A stretch of 64,000 nucleotides of DNA from JAADJA01 sp963840975 (GTDB lineage: Bacteria > Bacteroidota > Bacteroidia > Bacteroidales > JAADJA01). The notes under the pieces were generated by a model. The model made no database searches. It was given only the letters and a program-made list of their open reading frames with translations, and was not told the origin of the DNA. The stretch covers positions 186,001 to 250,000 of the forward strand of contig CAWJBC010000011.1 in NCBI GenBank assembly GCA_963840975.1, written 5' to 3'. The translations under genes and the position numbers were made by a program. This document shows, piece by piece, positions 46,074 to 55,180 of the stretch (position 1 is its first letter; the number at the start of each line of letters is the position of its first letter).

Positions 46074-46137
46074 GATAATGTGAATGTGAATGATTGAAAT
46101 ACGACCTGTTATAAATTATTTATAATTTTAAAGTGGT

Positions 46138-46145
46138 CAAATTTA
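46138..46145 (-). promoter_or_regulatory. -7 promoter element of the C25 peptidase gene
   Basis: Minus strand TAAATTTG, an exact TAnnTTTG match 64 bp before the ATG at 46073. No good -33 box at the usual distance. Confidence 0.4.
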
Positions 46146-46250
46146 TGCGATTTTATGTTTAGATCGGATTTAAATTACGATCTTCCAGAAATTGGGAAAT
46201 GCCTGTGACAAGCTAAAGGCTAACATAAGGAAAAAATGGAACTTCAAATT

Positions 46251-46281
46251 AAAAACCGATGGGTTATGACCACCGGTTTTT
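46251..46281. terminator. Strong intrinsic terminator
   Basis: AAAAACCG pairs with CGGTTTTT, extended past one A-C mismatch by TGG/CCA, around a 7-base loop. The T-run is present on both strands. It lies downstream of the metal locus on the minus strand and is far from any plus-strand gene. Confidence 0.75.
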
Positions 46282-46411
46282 CTCCTTGTAAGATTAATAC
46301 AAGACTTTCAGTTTGTGAATAGTGTTTTTGTCCCGCAGTTAAATTAAACGGAACAAGGATGAATAACTTGCGATATACACGGATAAAAGTGAGTGAGGCA
46401 AGGGTCAGAAT

Positions 46412-46548
46412 GCCTGCCCGTCCATGCCACGCATGCAGGCGGTCAGGCGGGCCAGTTTAGGAAAAGGTTATGGTAAGGTTCTCACTTAGTCTCAGCCTTA
46501 GCCTTAACTCTAAAACTAACCCGGCCCGCCTGACCGAGTCGGGCAGGC
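46412..46548. repeat. GC-rich long inverted repeat (REP-like element)
   Basis: GCCTGCCCG and CGGTCAGGCGGGCC (46412-46453) recur as perfect reverse complements at 46523-46548, with about 70 bp between arms. Inside the left arm GCCTGC...CATGC / GCATG...GCAGGC forms a further hairpin. It is much richer in GC than its surroundings and encodes nothing obvious. Confidence 0.8.
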
Positions 46549-46596
46549 TCGCCTTTACCTATATTCAGTTTCGTTACATAAAGAAACCCATTTCAA

Positions 46597-46962
46597 TTAG
46601 TGGGGTGCACTATCCTTTTTACAACATGCCGGCAACTTATCATAAGCTTTTTGATCAGCTTCCAAATCATCGGCATCGTATCCAATTTTAGTGACTGCTG
46701 TTTTTAATTTCTCCGGTGTTGTTTTTGCTGGCTTATATGTAACAGTCAGGTCTTTTGATTTCAAGTCCAGATTTACTGCTTTTACACCTTTTTCGAATGA
46801 CATCTCCTTTTCGATCCTCTCCTTGCACATACTGCAAACGGCAGAGGTTTTAATGGTGATGGTTTCTTCTTTTTTTACTTCCTGTGAAATAGTTGTATTT
46901 GATACGCCAACAAAAAACGATACAACCAAAAATGCTTTGACTAAAAATTTAATATTCTTCAT
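46597..46962 (-). CDS. Secreted heavy-metal-associated (HMA) domain protein
   Basis: A 121-aa exported protein with a signal peptide ending near TTISQE and one HMA/CopZ-like ferredoxin-fold domain: TSAVCSMCKERIEKEM with metal-binding Cys43 and Cys46, then VNLDLKSKDLTVTYKPAKTT and KTAVTKIGYDADDL. The C-terminal tail PACCKKDSAPH adds a Cys pair and His. A periplasmic copper or related metal chaperone is likely. It follows the TonB-dependent receptor by 27 bp, so the two probably work together. Confidence 0.88.
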   Translation of the reverse strand: MKNIKFLVKAFLVVSFFVGVSNTTISQEVKKEETITIKTSAVCSMCKERIEKEMSFEKGVKAVNLDLKSKDLTVTYKPAKTTPEKLKTAVTKIGYDADDLEADQKAYDKLPACCKKDSAPH

Positions 46963-46989
46963 CTCTTAAAAATTTAAAATTGTTTTGAA

Positions 46990-49395
46990 CTAATTTAATG
47001 TATAACGAAGTCCTCCATAGATAGTTGGACCTACAATCGGACCCCAAACCATCATCGTATCAAAGTGGGTATGATAAGGAATGAATGGTTCTGTGATCGG
47101 ATCTTTCTGCAAAAAGCCGGTAAGGTTTTCTCCACCGATGTAAACCTCAAAATTCTGTCTGAATTTTTTTGTGACCTGAGCTAACAAAACAACATAAACC
47201 GGTGTCGTTTCATAGTCTCTGCGGACGATTTCGGGCATGAGATTTTGGGGCGAAATTCTGGCGCTTCCATTTAACTGGGTCGTAAGGTCAAATTTCCATT
47301 TGTCGAAATTTGTAGCATACGAAAGGGTCATTAAGCCCTTGTACTTATTCACCATAAGCCGCTGACGCAGCGTATCGTTAATGGTTTGCTTTGCATCGTT
47401 TAACCTGAAGGCAAACAACAGCGTTAGCTTTTTGAGGGGCTCCAGCGTTAACTGTGCCTGAAAACTGTTGGCATAGCTTTCTCCACCATCCTCAAGGTTA
47501 TAAAAGTATGCTTTTGTCGGGTCGGTGTCTGTATCAACGATTACCTGGTTGATAAAATCGGTTCTGTAAAGGTCAATGTCAATCTCTGCCCACCGTTTGA
47601 ACAGCCTGAACTCCTTCATAAAACTGATGCCATAATTGGCTGCTTTTTCCTGGTTCAATGTTTCTTTTACTACCAGAATCCTTTGGCTTGCCAAAAGAGA
47701 AAGGTTTTCAGAAATAATATTGGCAGACCTGTATCCTAAACCACCTGACAATCTTATTACCGCCGATTCTGTTATCTGATAACGGAGATTGGCGCGGGGT
47801 GTTATAAATAACCCTGACCTGTTATGATGATCGGCACGAATACCTGCGATAAACGTCAATTTATCAAGGTAGGAATAAGTGTATTCAAAGAAGGCTCCCG
47901 GAATAGATTCCGTGCGGTCGAAATTGTAATTCACAGGTGTCAAATCAGTTTCAGGTGATAGGGTGACGGTTTCATACATCGTTGGGGTTTGCCCAGGAGG
48001 CAATGTCTGGTAAATGTAGGTAAACTGTATCTGGTCATAACCTTCCTTAAAATCGTCCAACAAATAACTTACTCCTGTCGAATACTTATGATTTGTATTT
48101 CCGATGATTGACTGATAGATCAAATTGGCATAAAGACTCCTTTCGTGTCCATGATAGTTGTTTACACCAAAAAAACCATTCTGCTCATGATTTACGCCAG
48201 ACAAAATAATTCCCAGACTTTTCCATTCTTTGTCAGGGAACATAAAACCGTTTTTCCAGAATGCCTCTGTTCTCCTGGTTTTGAGTTCAAATCCATAAGG
48301 TAATTCCATATTGTTGATTTTGGCGGTGTCTAATTCAAAGGTGTTTTTGTCAAAATCAAGTGTGCCGCCATTCCTGTTTTCACTCAGGTATTTGATCCCG
48401 AATCGGGTTTCATACCTCTTAGTATGATATTCCCAACGGTTGAAAAGGTTGATAGTATTGACCAACGGAATATCCATGAAATTCTCATCAATTGTTTCTT
48501 TCCCGCCTTCGACATTGATAGTGGACGTATTTATTTTATTGATTTTATTGCCGAAATAATCGCCATGAACCAGCAGGAGAGTTTCGAGTTTATCATTGAT
48601 TTTAAATCCGCTCGAAAGATTCGTTTCCATTCTTCCGTGAGAGTTGCCAAACAGGTTCACATATAATTTGTCTGCATCATGCGGTTTTTTGTATTCCACA
48701 TTGATTTGCCCTGTGATTGACTCATAACCGTTGATGACCGATGCCGTCCCCTTTGAAATCTGAATGGATTCCATCCACGGTCCTGGTATGTAATTCAACC
48801 CATAAGCAGAAGCCATTCCCCTGATACTGGGAATGTTCTCAGCCTGAATCTGGCTGTAAATCCCTGAAAGTCCCAACAGTTGTATCTGTTTGGCACCGGT
48901 AATTGCATCACTGTACGAAACATCAATGGAAGCATTGGTCTCGAAGCTTTCTGAAAGGTTGCAACAGGCGGCGCGCTGCAACTCTCCTTCTGTTACAACC
49001 TGCACCTTTCGGGGGCTGAGCTTAGAAATAAATGTTTTATTGACTTTCGCACTGATTTCAACTTCCTGAAGTTGAATAGCCGATGGAGCCAATTCAATTT
49101 CAATTTTAGTAAGTTCTTTTTTTAACTCAACGGTATCGGTTTTATAACCCATGAGACTGACAACCAAATTTGTGGTTTTAATACCGGATTTTGACAAAAC
49201 AAACCTACCATTGATATCGCTCGCTGTCCCCGTTACGGTTCCTTCCCAAACGATGTTAACACCAGGCAGAAAGGATTTTTCGGAATTGCCGTTTACCTCA
49301 TACACATAACCCACTATGTTTTGAGCAGATAGGAGTAGAGGAAGAATAATTCCAGGCAATAATCCTGCAAGGAATTTATATTTTATTGTTTTCAT
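46990..49395 (-). CDS. TonB-dependent outer-membrane receptor, metal-linked
   Basis: An 801-aa TonB-dependent receptor. After the signal peptide comes a carboxypeptidase-D-like regulatory domain (VNIVWEGTVTGTASDINGRFVL), then the plug (QRAACCNLSESFETNASIDV, IPSIRGMASAYGLNYIPGPW, SVINGYESITGQINVEYKKP) and a 22-strand-type barrel ending in YGGLRYTLN. The AACCNLSESFE motif in the plug recurs in receptors next to HMA proteins. The HMA gene directly downstream and the Cys-rich HYC_CC_PP-like gene upstream suggest copper or another soft metal as ligand, which is inference from context. Confidence 0.9.
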   Translation of the reverse strand: MKTIKYKFLAGLLPGIILPLLLSAQNIVGYVYEVNGNSEKSFLPGVNIVWEGTVTGTASDINGRFVLSKSGIKTTNLVVSLMGYKTDTVELKKELTKIEIELAPSAIQLQEVEISAKVNKTFISKLSPRKVQVVTEGELQRAACCNLSESFETNASIDVSYSDAITGAKQIQLLGLSGIYSQIQAENIPSIRGMASAYGLNYIPGPWMESIQISKGTASVINGYESITGQINVEYKKPHDADKLYVNLFGNSHGRMETNLSSGFKINDKLETLLLVHGDYFGNKINKINTSTINVEGGKETIDENFMDIPLVNTINLFNRWEYHTKRYETRFGIKYLSENRNGGTLDFDKNTFELDTAKINNMELPYGFELKTRRTEAFWKNGFMFPDKEWKSLGIILSGVNHEQNGFFGVNNYHGHERSLYANLIYQSIIGNTNHKYSTGVSYLLDDFKEGYDQIQFTYIYQTLPPGQTPTMYETVTLSPETDLTPVNYNFDRTESIPGAFFEYTYSYLDKLTFIAGIRADHHNRSGLFITPRANLRYQITESAVIRLSGGLGYRSANIISENLSLLASQRILVVKETLNQEKAANYGISFMKEFRLFKRWAEIDIDLYRTDFINQVIVDTDTDPTKAYFYNLEDGGESYANSFQAQLTLEPLKKLTLLFAFRLNDAKQTINDTLRQRLMVNKYKGLMTLSYATNFDKWKFDLTTQLNGSARISPQNLMPEIVRRDYETTPVYVVLLAQVTKKFRQNFEVYIGGENLTGFLQKDPITEPFIPYHTHFDTMMVWGPIVGPTIYGGLRYTLN

Positions 49396-49578
49396 TTTAT
49401 TTAAAGTTAATAAACAGAGTAACCTGATTAATATATGTTATCCCGATGATGAAATATCAATTTTCCCCTGAACTTATGTGCAGTGAAGAAATATTGGAGG
49501 TATAACACTATTGATTTGACAAAGTCAAAAATTAGTCGTTGTCCTCCAAAATAAAGTCAGGAGATTGCCAGGATATGT

Positions 49579-50037
49579 TCAGGCGATGGGAAAAGGGATT
49601 TTGATTTGATGGGAGAACAAAACGAATGACTTCCCGCCTGATAGTAGAGGTGGCAAAGGCGCGGGAGGTGCCGGTTCGTCCAGATTTGGCATATCAATCA
49701 TTGTAGCCAGGCTGGAAACGGATATTTTGAATAGTTTGCCATCGAAGGGTTGAATCTTCTGGGCCGCTTTTTCGGGACCCAAAGGAAGCAGGATAAAGTA
49801 ATATTGCTCTTTGCAGCACTTTTCATCGTTTATGTCACTATTGCAAGACGTGTCACCTGCCTGTTGAAGTTCAGCCGAACAGCAGCAAAATTCATCCGAC
49901 TCCGAATAGCCTGCTTCAAAACTAAAAAGGGTGGTTTGGCGGCAGCCGCATTGATGAAGATAAAAAGAAATACCAATACTGCTGATGGTAATAAACAGCA
50001 GTAATACTATGGTGAATATTTTGTAAACAACCTTCAT
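49579..50037 (-). CDS. HYC_CC_PP-like Cys-rich membrane protein
   Basis: A 152-aa protein with one N-terminal transmembrane or signal helix (IFTIVLLLFITISSIGISFY) followed by LHQCGCRQTT, a CCC and a CC cluster (DEFCCCSAELQ, DEKCCKEQYY), and a Pro-rich DEPAPPAPLPP. This spacing of His-x-Cys, Cys-Cys and Pro-Pro fits the HYC_CC_PP family found beside metal receptor genes in Bacteroidota. Function unknown; metal binding is plausible from the Cys content. The TonB receptor starts 183 bp downstream. Confidence 0.75.
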   Translation of the reverse strand: MKVVYKIFTIVLLLFITISSIGISFYLHQCGCRQTTLFSFEAGYSESDEFCCCSAELQQAGDTSCNSDINDEKCCKEQYYFILLPLGPEKAAQKIQPFDGKLFKISVSSLATMIDMPNLDEPAPPAPLPPLLSGGKSFVLFSHQIKIPFPIA

Positions 50038-50243
50038 TTAATATTTTCTTTTTATGCCTGCAAATATAATTCAATACTTTAGGAAGACAATGAATTTAAC
50101 GTTTATTAAGCAATAAGGTTCAAAGCAAATGCCTTTAAGTTTTGTGCCTTTTTCTCTGTGGGAGTTTATATTCAATGCTTACAGAAATAAATATAGAAAT
50201 TATGCTTACCCATTCCCGGTAAAAAAAACTTATTCCTGATGGC

Positions 50244-50444
50244 TTATTCAATCATCTTTTTAAGGGTTTTGAAATCTTCTTGATTCAAAGCCATGTTATT
50301 TAAGCAATTATTTAAAGTCGCTTTTCCTTCCGTTTGTTGTTTGAAGAAATTGATGACTTCACTGGCAGTATTCACAAGCTTATAATTCCAGTAAACAGCA
50401 GCATTCAAAAGATTTTCCGCAACCTGTTCATCGAGGTAATTCAA
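50244..50444 (-). CDS. M1 aminopeptidase, 3' tail (frameshifted, part 2 of 2)
   Basis: These 66 codons (NYLDEQVAENLLNAAVYWNY ... DFKTLKKMIE) continue the HEAT-like C-terminal domain of the upstream M1 peptidase in a shifted frame. Removing one A from the AAAA run (T at 50448-50451 on the plus strand) changes VIKTIELPR-stop to VIKRLNYLDEQV and yields one 801-aa protein. Helical content and the position directly at the end of the peptidase argue against an independent gene. Confidence 0.7.
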   Translation of the reverse strand: MNYLDEQVAENLLNAAVYWNYKLVNTASEVINFFKQQTEGKATLNNCLNNMALNQEDFKTLKKMIE

Positions 50445-52650
50445 TCGTTTTAATGACCATCAACGAGTTCTGCCGGGTTTCAAATTCATAACTTTTGCTG
50501 CTGTATTGAATAAGTTCTGAAAGACATTCATTCTTACCCTGACCAATTGCAAGTTCAAGCCAGTGGATACGGATGTTTTTCCCGCGCCAGCCTTCTTCGT
50601 CCTGGGTCATTGCAAGATACCGCTCTGCATCTGAAGGGAAGGAACCTACAAGGTTATTAAGTGCCAGTTCGACATTGATGTAAGAAAGATCGGCTAACAG
50701 GGTTTCGTAATCGGTTTTAACATCCGGCGGAACATTGATAATGTTTTGCACCACTGCCCGCCTTACATAAACATTCGGGTCCCGGATGGCAACCCGAATC
50801 AGCTCAATCGTTATGGAATTAGTATCAGCAGCAAGCTGGCTGATAATCTCTGATTTGTTCAGGTAGAAGTTTTCATTGGCATAGCTGAGGAGTAATACAT
50901 CCCTTTTCTGGTCGGGGGAAGTACTCTTCAATGCCAGCAGGGCATCATAGCGGTCAATCATGTGCGGCGCATGGAGTAACTGTTGTGATAATTCCTCAAA
51001 GCTTTTTTCAAATTTTACTTTCTTCAAAATTTTTCTTCCGGGATCGAACAAAACAAAAGCGATTTCCTTATTGCCTGCATTCAGAACCTCAACGGTCGTC
51101 ACCTGACCATCCACCCATTCCTTTCGCTGATCCAATGTTCCATCAGTATAATGGACTTCAAAAATGATGGGCATTTTGAAGTACTTAATGGTTTCACTTA
51201 CCGGTTGAATTTGCCTGACCATAATTTGAGTTTTGACTTGCTGACCGATGGTAACAGGCTGATAGTTGATTTCATATTCGGGTTCGCCACCTCTGTAAAT
51301 CCACTCATCGAAAAACCAATCCATCGAAAGCCCGGTTGCAAAATAGATTGAACGAAGGAAATCGCCTGTTTCGGCATCCTGGTAAGGGTATTGCTCCAGA
51401 TAATATTTAATTGAGGTTTTGAAGTTTTCGTCGCCCATCACATTCCGCAACATATCCAAAATCAAGGATCCCTTTGGGTACCATCTTGCCCTTCCGCCCT
51501 GGCTATGACCTGTCGGATATTTATCTTTTGCTTCCGCTTCCATGGTCTCTAACCATTCATCCCGCCTGACGTTCTGATAATAATCCTCGCCAAAAACCGA
51601 CTTCTCGAAAATCTTGGCATAATAGGTAGCAAAACTTTCGGTGAGCCAGACATCTTTTGGTGCAAGATGCGAAATATAATTCCCAAACCATTGATGGGCT
51701 AATTCATGGGCATTTACATTGATATAATTCCTTCCCGAAAAGGCACGTTCGTCAACAAACAAATAATCACCGAAAATAGTTGATGTAGTGGTTTCCATTG
51801 CTCCGTATAAATAGTCAACCACAGGTGCCTGACGATACAATTCCCAGGGGTAGGGCAATCCCATTTCTTCCTCAAAAAAGTCTATCATGTTGGTCATATA
51901 GCGGTAGGTGGTTTCAACCCTGTTCTTCTGGTCGGGATAGTACCACATTTCCATTGGCAGACCTGATGCTGCCTCCATGGGCTGATAATCGTATTCACCT
52001 ACAACCAGGGCTGTAGAAAAAAACGGATGAGGCTTGTTCATCCGGTAATGCCAGGTTTTCAATGAATCACCTGTTTCGATTACACTTACTCTTTCACCAT
52101 TGGAGAAAACTTTATATTTATTATTGAATGTGACGATCAAATCAACAGTTAACCTATCATCAAGATAAGGCAGCCATGAAAACGGACGGTGCGCCCAGAT
52201 TTGCTTCCGCTTTATCCCGGCAGCATCATCCCAACCTGAAAAATACAAATACCTTGGATTGACAGACTGGTATATAACGGTCAAATCATATTTGGATGTT
52301 TTTTTGATAGATTCGGGATAAATCGTAAGGGTGTTGTTTTGAGCGATATATTTCACTGGCTTATTGTCTAAGTAAACTTTTTCAATTTTCATATCCATTA
52401 TGTTCAGGTTGAACGAATCGGTTTCGAACCTGAGCGGCTGAAAGTTAAAAATAGCCTTGCCTGTAACTATTTGTTTGTAAGGATCAATGCTGATCTCTGC
52501 AGTAAGATGGGTTGCATCAATGATATGGTCAGTTGTCCATGCTCCGGCATCATATAACCAGGTAACGGTTTTATCCTGTGCAACTACAATGTTTTGTAAA
52601 AAGAACGGAGAAGATAATAGTATCAAATATTGGGTGAGTTTTTTAAACAT
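50428..52650 (-). CDS. M1-family zinc aminopeptidase, secreted (part 1 of 2)
   Basis: The start at ATG 52650 gives a signal peptide ending at IVVAQD; the longer frame from 52773 lacks one. The 740-codon product is an ERAP/leukotriene-hydrolase-type aminopeptidase: an N-terminal beta saddle (LTAEISIDPYKQIVTGKAIF), the substrate-binding GAMET motif (283-287), zinc site HELAH (315-319) with the third ligand in TESFA (Glu338), and a helical C-terminal region. It removes N-terminal residues from peptides, probably in the periplasm. The last part is displaced by a one-base frameshift, described in the neighbouring entry. Confidence 0.93.
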   Translation of the reverse strand: MFKKLTQYLILLSSPFFLQNIVVAQDKTVTWLYDAGAWTTDHIIDATHLTAEISIDPYKQIVTGKAIFNFQPLRFETDSFNLNIMDMKIEKVYLDNKPVKYIAQNNTLTIYPESIKKTSKYDLTVIYQSVNPRYLYFSGWDDAAGIKRKQIWAHRPFSWLPYLDDRLTVDLIVTFNNKYKVFSNGERVSVIETGDSLKTWHYRMNKPHPFFSTALVVGEYDYQPMEAASGLPMEMWYYPDQKNRVETTYRYMTNMIDFFEEEMGLPYPWELYRQAPVVDYLYGAMETTTSTIFGDYLFVDERAFSGRNYINVNAHELAHQWFGNYISHLAPKDVWLTESFATYYAKIFEKSVFGEDYYQNVRRDEWLETMEAEAKDKYPTGHSQGGRARWYPKGSLILDMLRNVMGDENFKTSIKYYLEQYPYQDAETGDFLRSIYFATGLSMDWFFDEWIYRGGEPEYEINYQPVTIGQQVKTQIMVRQIQPVSETIKYFKMPIIFEVHYTDGTLDQRKEWVDGQVTTVEVLNAGNKEIAFVLFDPGRKILKKVKFEKSFEELSQQLLHAPHMIDRYDALLALKSTSPDQKRDVLLLSYANENFYLNKSEIISQLAADTNSITIELIRVAIRDPNVYVRRAVVQNIINVPPDVKTDYETLLADLSYINVELALNNLVGSFPSDAERYLAMTQDEEGWRGKNIRIHWLELAIGQGKNECLSELIQYSSKSYEFETRQNSLMVIKTIELPR

Positions 52651-52783
52651 AATGAAATAGTATTTTTGCGACTTCAAAAATAGCAAAATCAGTAACTGAA
52701 ATTTATTTCCTACAAAGAACTTATGGATTGGGAAAGCTGAGAACATAGAGTAATAAAGTAATCGTAGATTCAATTTCCGGGAT

Positions 52784-54769
52784 TTAGAGTGTCACTTTTA
52801 TTGTACTTCCATTCTCAATTATCTTGCTCAATATGATGATATCCCCGCTCGTTAAAACCAGCTTTATCTTCCCTGATTCACGTGTTAAATCAATATTGAA
52901 AATTGTTCCAAATCCATGAATATTTTTCATCCTCATAAAATCCCACTCCTCAGGAATTTGCGGGGTGATAGTAAAACTGTTGAGCGAAACCGGGCGGATA
53001 CCAAAAAAACCTTCGGTAAAAATGCGGCAATACAATCCGCTTTCAGCCGAGAGGTGTCGCTGGTTTCCTTCAGGGTAAGCCTCCACAGGGTAAGGTACGT
53101 GATCGCCCAGTAACCTTCGGTTTGAATAATACTTTAAATATTGAAGCCCGCGTTTGGTGTCGCCGGCGGCAATTACTCCTCGAAGCGCATAAAGGGTTGA
53201 CCTGTCCCAAAATGTTTTATCGCCCGATTGGGAAGCAAGTCCGTCAACCGTCCAAAGTTCAGATGAAAAGAGTGCGTCTATGGTTTCCTTTTTACGGTCA
53301 AATATATTCACTGTAAGCGGAATGCAAATCCATGCACGCAACTTGTCATTTCCTTCATAATAGCGGTATGTGTCAAATCCCATTACATTGGCACCAAAAT
53401 AATTTTCGATATGGGTTTTCAGCGCAACTGCCTGTTCATTGTATTGACTAATTATTTTTTTGTCTTTACCAAGCGAATTCCCTAAATATGAAGCGGAAAT
53501 CAAGGCATCGTAATACAATGATGAGGTACAAAGGTTTGCTGTTCCCGATGGAAAACGACCTTCAAGTTCATCGGAATCGGAAGCTACTACGCCATGGTCA
53601 TTAAGTTTTCTCTTATTGAATTCAAGACACCATGTAATAAGCTGCCAAAGCTCTTCAGCTATTGCACGGTCGCCTGATGAGAGTGCAAATCGGGCAGCGC
53701 CATAAGCAATCATCGCAGCATCTCCGCGATCGCCTGCACCATTCCATATATCTATTCCTTCAGCAATAATTGAGCTTGGGATAGGTGTGTAATCATCATT
53801 CATAAACCGGGTGAAATGCCGGAAGGCATTAATGGCTGATTCAATTGCATAATCATAACCCAGATAAGGAAAGAAAGGATTGATATATTCTGCCTGGTCA
53901 TTCGCCCAAATAGCTGCATAATAGCTTAATCCGCCTGGACCGTGCATTGGACCACCCTTCGTCTGGTAAATGCTTTCGGAAGCGCGAATCTTGGCAAAAG
54001 AAAATTCTTTGTTCAATGTTTCATCAGGTGTTTCCAATACCAGGTTTTGATTTAGCAAGGCAAGAAAGGCATTGCGTTTATTCAATTCTTCGTGAATATC
54101 TGCTGTTCCGGTTTGCTGCTGGTTTTTAAGTCCTGTAATGCTCGTGTAAAATGAATAGACGGAATCCGGTTCAAGTTGAACAGACCCATGATTATAGGAT
54201 TGAACATATAAAAGATACGCTCCATCCACACCTTCGGATGGGTTTGTTTCAATCAGGATGTTTATTTCAGGAATTTCAAAAGAAACCGGTTTATCAGAGT
54301 TATTCGTAAGTGTATATTTTTCGCACACCATTGGGCGGTCAGTTGACGGGAATATTATTCTTTCAAGTTTACAGTTGTTGTTCAGGGTACTTTTAACAAT
54401 TAATTTCCCATCGAGTACGATTTCGTTCACGATCTCCTTTTCAATAGCCCGGTTATTGATGTTGATCATCATTGCCGGGTCAATCCCGAAAGTGCGGGTA
54501 AGGCTGCCGTGAGTATTATTTGGAAGAGTGCGCAACATAGGCCATACTATATCCCTGGAAATGAAAAATGAGCCATCGTCATTTACGCCGTATCTTAATA
54601 CCGTTGAAATGAACTTTCCGCTCATTTCAATATGGTCTTTATGAAAATCAGACGCACCAACCTGCCAGGTAATCCCTCCCGAATCATTTATTTTCCATCG
54701 GTTTTCCTGGGAATGCAAACCAGTTAATGTAAAAAAGCAAACCAGTATAATAAAATGTTTTATATTCAT
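52784..54769 (-). CDS. Secreted six-hairpin glycosidase-like protein
   Basis: From ATG 54769 the product is 661 aa with a signal peptide ending at TGLHSQE. The N-terminal 270 residues are a beta-sandwich (ERIIFPSTDRPMVCEKYTL). The rest is an (alpha/alpha)6 barrel of the six-hairpin glycosidase clan: SYYAAIWANDQAEYINPF, AGDRGDAAMIAYGAARF, HGVVASDSDELEGRFPSGTA, and HLSAESGLYCRIFTEGFFG near the end, followed by a small beta domain. Acidic residues in these loops are candidates for catalysis. GH family and substrate are not clear. It precedes the M1 peptidase by 133 bp. Confidence 0.7.
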   Translation of the reverse strand: MNIKHFIILVCFFTLTGLHSQENRWKINDSGGITWQVGASDFHKDHIEMSGKFISTVLRYGVNDDGSFFISRDIVWPMLRTLPNNTHGSLTRTFGIDPAMMININNRAIEKEIVNEIVLDGKLIVKSTLNNNCKLERIIFPSTDRPMVCEKYTLTNNSDKPVSFEIPEINILIETNPSEGVDGAYLLYVQSYNHGSVQLEPDSVYSFYTSITGLKNQQQTGTADIHEELNKRNAFLALLNQNLVLETPDETLNKEFSFAKIRASESIYQTKGGPMHGPGGLSYYAAIWANDQAEYINPFFPYLGYDYAIESAINAFRHFTRFMNDDYTPIPSSIIAEGIDIWNGAGDRGDAAMIAYGAARFALSSGDRAIAEELWQLITWCLEFNKRKLNDHGVVASDSDELEGRFPSGTANLCTSSLYYDALISASYLGNSLGKDKKIISQYNEQAVALKTHIENYFGANVMGFDTYRYYEGNDKLRAWICIPLTVNIFDRKKETIDALFSSELWTVDGLASQSGDKTFWDRSTLYALRGVIAAGDTKRGLQYLKYYSNRRLLGDHVPYPVEAYPEGNQRHLSAESGLYCRIFTEGFFGIRPVSLNSFTITPQIPEEWDFMRMKNIHGFGTIFNIDLTRESGKIKLVLTSGDIIILSKIIENGSTIKVTL

Positions 54770-54865
54770 GGTATTGTCATTATTTAAAACTTTGAAGAAA
54801 TAAAAGTATAACAAATGAGTCTTCTTCAAATAATTTTTTGGCTAAATCTTATTTATGCCTGTTGA

Positions 54866-55000
54866 GTATCCAGACAAAACCCCCCGGGAAAAAACTTTGC
54901 CCTTTGCAAATCCCGACAGACCCCTCCGGACAAAAATTTTGCCTTCTGTCCAATCCCGACAGACCCCTCCGGACAAAAAATATTTCCTCTGTCGGGCGGA
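54866..55000. repeat. 43-bp tandem repeat, three copies
   Basis: AATCCCGACAGACCCCTCCG starts at 54909 and again at 54952 (period 43), each followed by GACAAAAA and a T-rich half. A diverged copy (CCAGACAAAACCCCCCGG) precedes them at about 54866. The units are GC-rich in the middle and A/T-rich at the ends. Confidence 0.8.
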
Positions 55001-55138
55001 CAATCAATCGTTTAGCTTGATAGGAGCGTTTTGTTGACAAAATCGGGTTCTCCTCAAATATTTTGCACCCAACCTTATTATTTTCTTGTTTAGCTGACTC
55101 ACAAAAATGTCAGTCATTTTTTTAAACCTTTTAATTTT

Positions 55139-55146
55139 TACCTTTG
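55139..55146 (+). promoter_or_regulatory. -7 promoter element of the methyltransferase operon
   Basis: TACCTTTG, an exact TAnnTTTG match, 34 bp before the ATG at 55181. No TTTG at the usual -33 distance. Confidence 0.4.
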
Positions 55147-55180
55147 CCGCCTATCGAATATCATTTAATTAGATTTCCTT

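Larger units (their letters stand above)
46074..46596. other. Intergenic region with terminator and long inverted repeat
   Basis: The 523 bp between the C25 gene and the HMA gene contain a -7 element for the C25 gene, a strong terminator at 46251-46281 and a large GC-rich inverted repeat at 46412-46548. I see no ORF with coding character; the short frames here follow the repeat. Confidence 0.6.
54770..55180. other. Intergenic region with 43-bp tandem repeats and a promoter
   Basis: The 411 bp between divergent genes contain the 43-bp tandem repeat (54866 to about 55000) and a -7 element for the methyltransferase. Frames on both strands stay open through the repeat only because it lacks stops, so I call no gene. 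Confidence 0.6.

Noticed and set aside
54866..55000. Possible CRISPR array
   Set aside because: The units are contiguous 43-bp tandem copies without unique spacers, and there are no cas genes.
54849..55040. Open frames on both strands across the 43-bp repeat
   Set aside because: The frames are open only because the repeat unit lacks stops; no protein family and no ribosome site.
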